A stretch of 64,000 nt of DNA from QWQI01 sp964608915 (GTDB lineage: Bacteria; Planctomycetota; Planctomycetia; Isosphaerales; Isosphaeraceae): the NCBI GenBank assembly GCA_964608915.1, contig CAZSQA010000001.1:186001-250000 (forward strand), in the 5' to 3' direction. Of this stretch, positions 60,950-64,000 are shown in pieces (within the stretch, counting starts at the first letter, position 1; each line of letters starts with the position of its first letter). A model generated the notes under the pieces. The model had not been told where the DNA came from. It saw only the letters and a list, made by a program, of their open reading frames with translations, and did no database searches. The position numbers and the translations under genes are program-made.

Positions 60950-61822
60950 ATGTCATTTCCGTCCGTCAGTAAACCCGCGTTCCGGCGTTTGTCCGTTGGC
61001 CTATTGACCGTCGTGGCTGGCTGGGCCCATACGGCGAACGCGGGGCTCGTGATCAACCTGATCGACGGCGGGGGCACGGCTCCTGCGAACATGGCCGGCG
61101 GCGGCAATTTGATGACGATCGCGGCCGAGGCGGCCAGCGTCTGGGAGCGGGCTTTCGCGAGCGCGCCGGGGCTCTGGGAAGTGAACATGACGCTGCAATG
61201 GGACGACCTCGGTTCCGGCAACGGCCAGTTCGACCAGACGACGCAGGGCGGCAATCCGAACCGCATCGAATCGGGCCGGATCCGCCTGAACAATTCGGGC
61301 AATGTGGAATTTTTCGCCGATCCGACGCCGTGGAACGACACCGAATACGGTGATTATGCCGAGTATGAGCGGGACTTCGGCACGGGGCTCGTGAACATCG
61401 GCCGGGAGTTCACGGACCCCAGCGGCGATGCCGTCGGCCGTGTCGACCTGCTCACGATCGTTCTGCACGAAATGGGCCACGGCCTCGGCCTGAACAGCGA
61501 TTATCAGGGCTACAAGGATCAGCGGGACAGTTTCTTCCTGCCGATCAAGCCGCCTCTGCCGTATGGCGGTTTTTATGTGGAACTGGCGATTACGGACCAT
61601 CTCTTCGATGGCGTCTATCCGAACGCTCTTATGACCGTTCTTGAGTCGCCCGGAATCCGCAAGCGAGCCAGCGCGCTGGATATCCTGGTGAACGCCCAGC
61701 TCAGCGGCGGAACGAATCCGAACCTGAACCCTTATGCCGTGCCGGAACCGGCGGCGTGGATTTCGATGGCGATCGCACTTGGAGCCGTTTCGCTGCGGCG
61801 ATTCGCGACATGCAGGGGATAA
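60950..61822 (+). CDS. PEP-CTERM protein with metzincin-type zinc motif
   Basis: This 290-residue protein has a signal peptide (LSVGLLTVVAGWAHTANA). The central motif is TIVLHEMGHGLGLNSDYQG, the HExxHxxGxxx(D/H) zinc-binding pattern of metzincin-type proteases. The last ligand position here is Asp, within the range seen in the group. The C-terminus is a PEP-CTERM signal (VPEPAAWISMAIALGAVSLR RF), so the protein is processed by an exosortase and held at the surface. A protease role is inferred from the motif. The ATG at 60950 has AGGAG nearby; an upstream Met adds 15 residues before the signal peptide. Confidence 0.82.
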   Translation: MSFPSVSKPAFRRLSVGLLTVVAGWAHTANAGLVINLIDGGGTAPANMAGGGNLMTIAAEAASVWERAFASAPGLWEVNMTLQWDDLGSGNGQFDQTTQGGNPNRIESGRIRLNNSGNVEFFADPTPWNDTEYGDYAEYERDFGTGLVNIGREFTDPSGDAVGRVDLLTIVLHEMGHGLGLNSDYQGYKDQRDSFFLPIKPPLPYGGFYVELAITDHLFDGVYPNALMTVLESPGIRKRASALDILVNAQLSGGTNPNLNPYAVPEPAAWISMAIALGAVSLRRFATCRG

Positions 61823-61885
61823 ATATGCACGTTTTCGGATTCGAGGAATCGGAGGACCGAAAGATGGACTGCGGATTCGAGGCAT

Positions 61886-62236
61886 CTACTGAATCATTGG
61901 CATCAGGAATTTGATTTGTGCCGCGATCAATAAGGCATCCAGAACCCAGAGCATCGCGAGCATTCGATCGCTCCGCTTGAAGGCGATCCCCATCAAAATC
62001 AGATTGAAAGCGGCCATCAAAGGGATTGCAACATACGTGCATATCAAGAAGTACTTCAATACTGAAATGAGGGGTTCGCCGATGGGTTGGCCTGCCCCTT
62101 CCCTTGCCGAAGCGAAGCTCCACCCCAGTACGATCAGCCCATGAATGACGATCCAGATGCGGATCGCCCTGTCAGTCCGCGATGTCGCTGCTGAGGCCGT
62201 GTCGGGTTGCGATGCGTTCATCGAAGGTTCGGGCAT
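61886..62236 (-). CDS. Small membrane protein, hypothetical
   Basis: This 116-residue protein has a polar N-terminus with TxR/SR patches (AATSRTDRAIRIW) followed by three hydrophobic helices: IVIHGLIVLGWSFASA, LKYFLICTYVAIPLMAAF and MLAMLWVLDALLIAAQI. It is of unknown function and no family motif is evident. It is convergent with the PEP-CTERM gene (63 bp) and divergent from the hemolysin III gene. Start at 62236 or Met6 (62221). Confidence 0.6.
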   Translation of the reverse strand: MPEPSMNASQPDTASAATSRTDRAIRIWIVIHGLIVLGWSFASAREGAGQPIGEPLISVLKYFLICTYVAIPLMAAFNLILMGIAFKRSDRMLAMLWVLDALLIAAQIKFLMPMIQ

Positions 62237-62463
62237 GGCCGCTCCTTTTCACGTTCGCTTACGATTTTTCGATGATCTCGCAGGGCACGTATCCCTCGAG
62301 CCGTCGACTCTCATTCTGAGGATAACAGAGAGTGCCCGGCGGTGCCGAACGACGACCGCCGAATATTCGCAATCGAAACGGACATGTCGCTTTACGAATC
62401 GAAACGATATGCTGGAGTATGGACTGACGGGGATTTCCCTTCGCGTCCGCATGAGGCACACGG

Positions 62464-63120
62464 ATGAAACTGGCGAAAACGTTCCCGAAACGGCCGAAAT
62501 CGATCGAAGAAGAGATCGCGAACGCCGCGAGCCATGGGCTTGGGTTCGTCGCGGCGATCGTGGCGGTGCCATCGCTCCTCAAAGCAGCTGCGCGCGACGG
62601 CGATTCTCTCTTCATCGCAGGTGTTTGCGTTTTTTCGGCGAGCGTCGTATTGATGTACTTCTCGTCGTCGGTCTATCACGCACTGCCAGCGGGCAAGGCG
62701 AAATCGCGTTTTCTTCTTCTCGATCACGCCGCGATCTATCTGCTGATCGCGGGAACGTACACACCGTTCACGGTTGGAGTGATGCGGGACAACTCGGGCT
62801 GGACCATATTGGCGGCCATCTGGGCGCTGGCTTTTCTGGGCTTCTACCTGATGTCTGACGGCAAGAATCCGCATCCATTTCTGAATACGTTATTGTATCT
62901 CGCGATGGGCTGGCTGATTCTGTTCGCGCTCGAACCGCTGATTTCGAACGTGCCATGGCAGGGTGTGGCCTGGATTCTGGCCGGTGGCGTGTTTTATACG
63001 GTCGGGGTTCTGTTCTACGTGACTTCCTCACGGCTTCGTTTCGGGCACCTGATCTGGCACCTGTTCGTTATGGCCGGAACGGCGTGCCATTATGTCGCGG
63101 TGCTTCGGTATGCGGCCTGA
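62464..63120 (+). CDS. Hemolysin III/YqfA-family membrane protein (PAQR-like)
   Basis: This 218-residue protein has seven hydrophobic helices. It opens IEEEIANAASHGLGFVAAIV, the family's 'eeian..tHgiG' start with the conserved His. Further conserved parts are FSSSVYHALPAGKAKSRFLL, LDHAAIYLLIAGTYTPF, and the C-terminal FGHLIWHLFVMAGTACHYVA with two histidines. These residues bind metal in the related adiponectin-receptor family. The bacterial members are of uncertain function (lipid or stress-related), and the name 'hemolysin' is historical. The full length is normal. Confidence 0.93.
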   Translation: MKLAKTFPKRPKSIEEEIANAASHGLGFVAAIVAVPSLLKAAARDGDSLFIAGVCVFSASVVLMYFSSSVYHALPAGKAKSRFLLLDHAAIYLLIAGTYTPFTVGVMRDNSGWTILAAIWALAFLGFYLMSDGKNPHPFLNTLLYLAMGWLILFALEPLISNVPWQGVAWILAGGVFYTVGVLFYVTSSRLRFGHLIWHLFVMAGTACHYVAVLRYAA

Positions 63121-63138
63121 GTCACGAAGGCATACGTC

Positions 63139-64000
63139 TCATTTCAACTGCATTTCGATGAACCGATACGCTTCTTCTCTCTGTAACGGCGGAAAGTCGT
63201 GTTTCGCGTCCGGGTGGGAGAAAATGAGATTCCCGGACGCGCCGAAGACTTCGTAGACGGGCCTCGCCGCGGTTTCGCAGGCCTTCACGCCGGTTACGTC
63301 GAAATTGTCGTCGCCTATGGGGGCGCAGGTATATAAACCACGTGGTGCGAGTGCCGCGACCAGCTCAGGCCAGTCGAAGGGCACCTTTTTCAGGTCGAGG
63401 CCGAATTCCGACTTCAATTTCGGCATGTAGCCCTCGTGCGACCAGCCCGCGATATTGCCCTTCATGTAATACGGGAAGGCATTATAGCCGCATGAGCTGA
63501 CGACGGCCTTGACACGCGGGTCGAACACGGCCAGAAAAATGCTGTTATGACCGCCCAGAGAGTGGCCGATCGCGGCGATTTTCGATCCGTCCACCTCCGG
63601 CCTCGATTGCAATACGTCGACGGCCCGCATGTGGTCCCAGATCCCCTTCATCGTGGCCGATTCCCAGCCGGTTTTGTAGGGATCGACCATCCGTTCGCCG
63701 AATCGGTGATAGTCCGGGCAGATGACCACATGCCCGCGCCGGGCGAGTTCGGCTCCATAATGCAAATTCGCCAGGCCGCCGACGTTGGCCGGTTCGTCCT
63801 TGCCGATTTTGGTCGTCTGGTGGATCGCCACGATCCCGATCCGTTTATCGCCGGGCTTCATGTCTTTCGGTATCAGCAGCCAGGCGGTGGCCCGGTCGCC
63901 GGGCTCCACGGCATAGGTGATGTGATGACGAAGATAGGCCCCTTCGTCCGTCGTCGAGTCGATTTTCGTATCCAGCGGCACACGCCGCTCTCCACCGGGC
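63139..64000 (-). CDS. Alpha/beta hydrolase (dienelactone-hydrolase-like), 5' end outside the window
   Basis: The visible 287 residues include the nucleophile elbow KIAAIGHSLGGHNSIFLAVF (Gly-His-Ser-Leu-Gly-Gly), the early IGIVAIHQTTKIGKDE, and RRGHVVICPDYHRFGERMVD. The C-terminal His is in FSHPDAKHDFPPL, with the acid likely near the DDNFDVTG stretch. The reading frame is open to the window end, so the N-terminus, including any signal peptide, is beyond 64000. A GTG at 63981 could be a start but it leaves out likely upstream strands. Planctomycete members are often exported esterases. The substrate is unknown. Confidence 0.85.
   Translation of the reverse strand, partial: PGGERRVPLDTKIDSTTDEGAYLRHHITYAVEPGDRATAWLLIPKDMKPGDKRIGIVAIHQTTKIGKDEPANVGGLANLHYGAELARRGHVVICPDYHRFGERMVDPYKTGWESATMKGIWDHMRAVDVLQSRPEVDGSKIAAIGHSLGGHNSIFLAVFDPRVKAVVSSCGYNAFPYYMKGNIAGWSHEGYMPKLKSEFGLDLKKVPFDWPELVAALAPRGLYTCAPIGDDNFDVTGVKACETAARPVYEVFGASGNLIFSHPDAKHDFPPLQREEAYRFIEMQLK

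Overview
The window looks like chromosomal DNA of a planctomycete. The evidence is family content: a prepilin-like DUF1559 protein with the H-X9-DG tail, a DUF1501 protein, a DUF1080 (3-keto-disaccharide hydrolase) protein, a DUF1573 protein, two PEP-CTERM proteins, a dockerin-like secreted protein with an N-terminal LERRE motif, and an elongation factor G of the spirochaete/planctomycete/mitochondrial type. The DNA is GC-rich with many TTCGAA/GAATCG words and mostly short operons. Genus cannot be fixed from the sequence alone.

Layout. 0-10 kb: a DMF-ase-like/DUF1501 pair, a baeRF-family protein, an NHL-repeat PEP-CTERM protein, a DUF1080 protein, a divergent TetR/SDR pair with a clear promoter and operator, a secreted ChbG/YdjC deacetylase and a zinc dehydrogenase. 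10-20 kb: a fatty acid desaturase, a tRNA(CAU) split by a self-splicing-type group I intron (11042-11362), two membrane glycosyltransferase-like proteins, a dockerin-like surface protein, an XRE regulator, an SMP-30 lactonase and a CYTH-like protein. 20.2-21.25 kb: a REP cluster around a RAYT transposase, with a 188-bp tandem duplication that includes the 3' end of the CYTH-like gene. 21-30 kb: purD (with an internal ATP-grasp duplication), asd, truA, a lipoprotein, the DUF1559 protein and fusA. 30-45 kb: PhoD, Pth2, a frameshifted fic gene, a class A beta-lactamase-like protein, a TPR protein, a ceramidase-like protein, a nucleoside-symporter-like MFS protein, a glycosyltransferase, a Cys/Ala/Pro repeat protein and a DUF1573 protein. 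45-52 kb: a STAS protein, a pilT - GspE-like - CvpA run, and a split transketolase. 53-56.2 kb: a Y-family DNA polymerase with a degenerate SRAP-like neighbour, next to a PIN-type toxin/antitoxin pair held between two ~253-bp direct repeats made of the polymerase gene's own promoter and 5' end. 56.3-64 kb: small hypothetical membrane proteins, a beta-helix protein, a PEP-CTERM metzincin-like protein, a hemolysin III protein and a truncated alpha/beta hydrolase.

Most genes are housekeeping or typical planctomycete secretome genes. The strongest unusual signals are the group I intron in the tRNA(CAU), the RAYT/REP island, the duplicated ATP-grasp segment in PurD, the GspE-like ATPase with altered catalytic motifs, the doubly frameshifted fic gene, and the polymerase/toxin-antitoxin segmental duplication. 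Function calls rest on motif recognition by eye; no database search was run.
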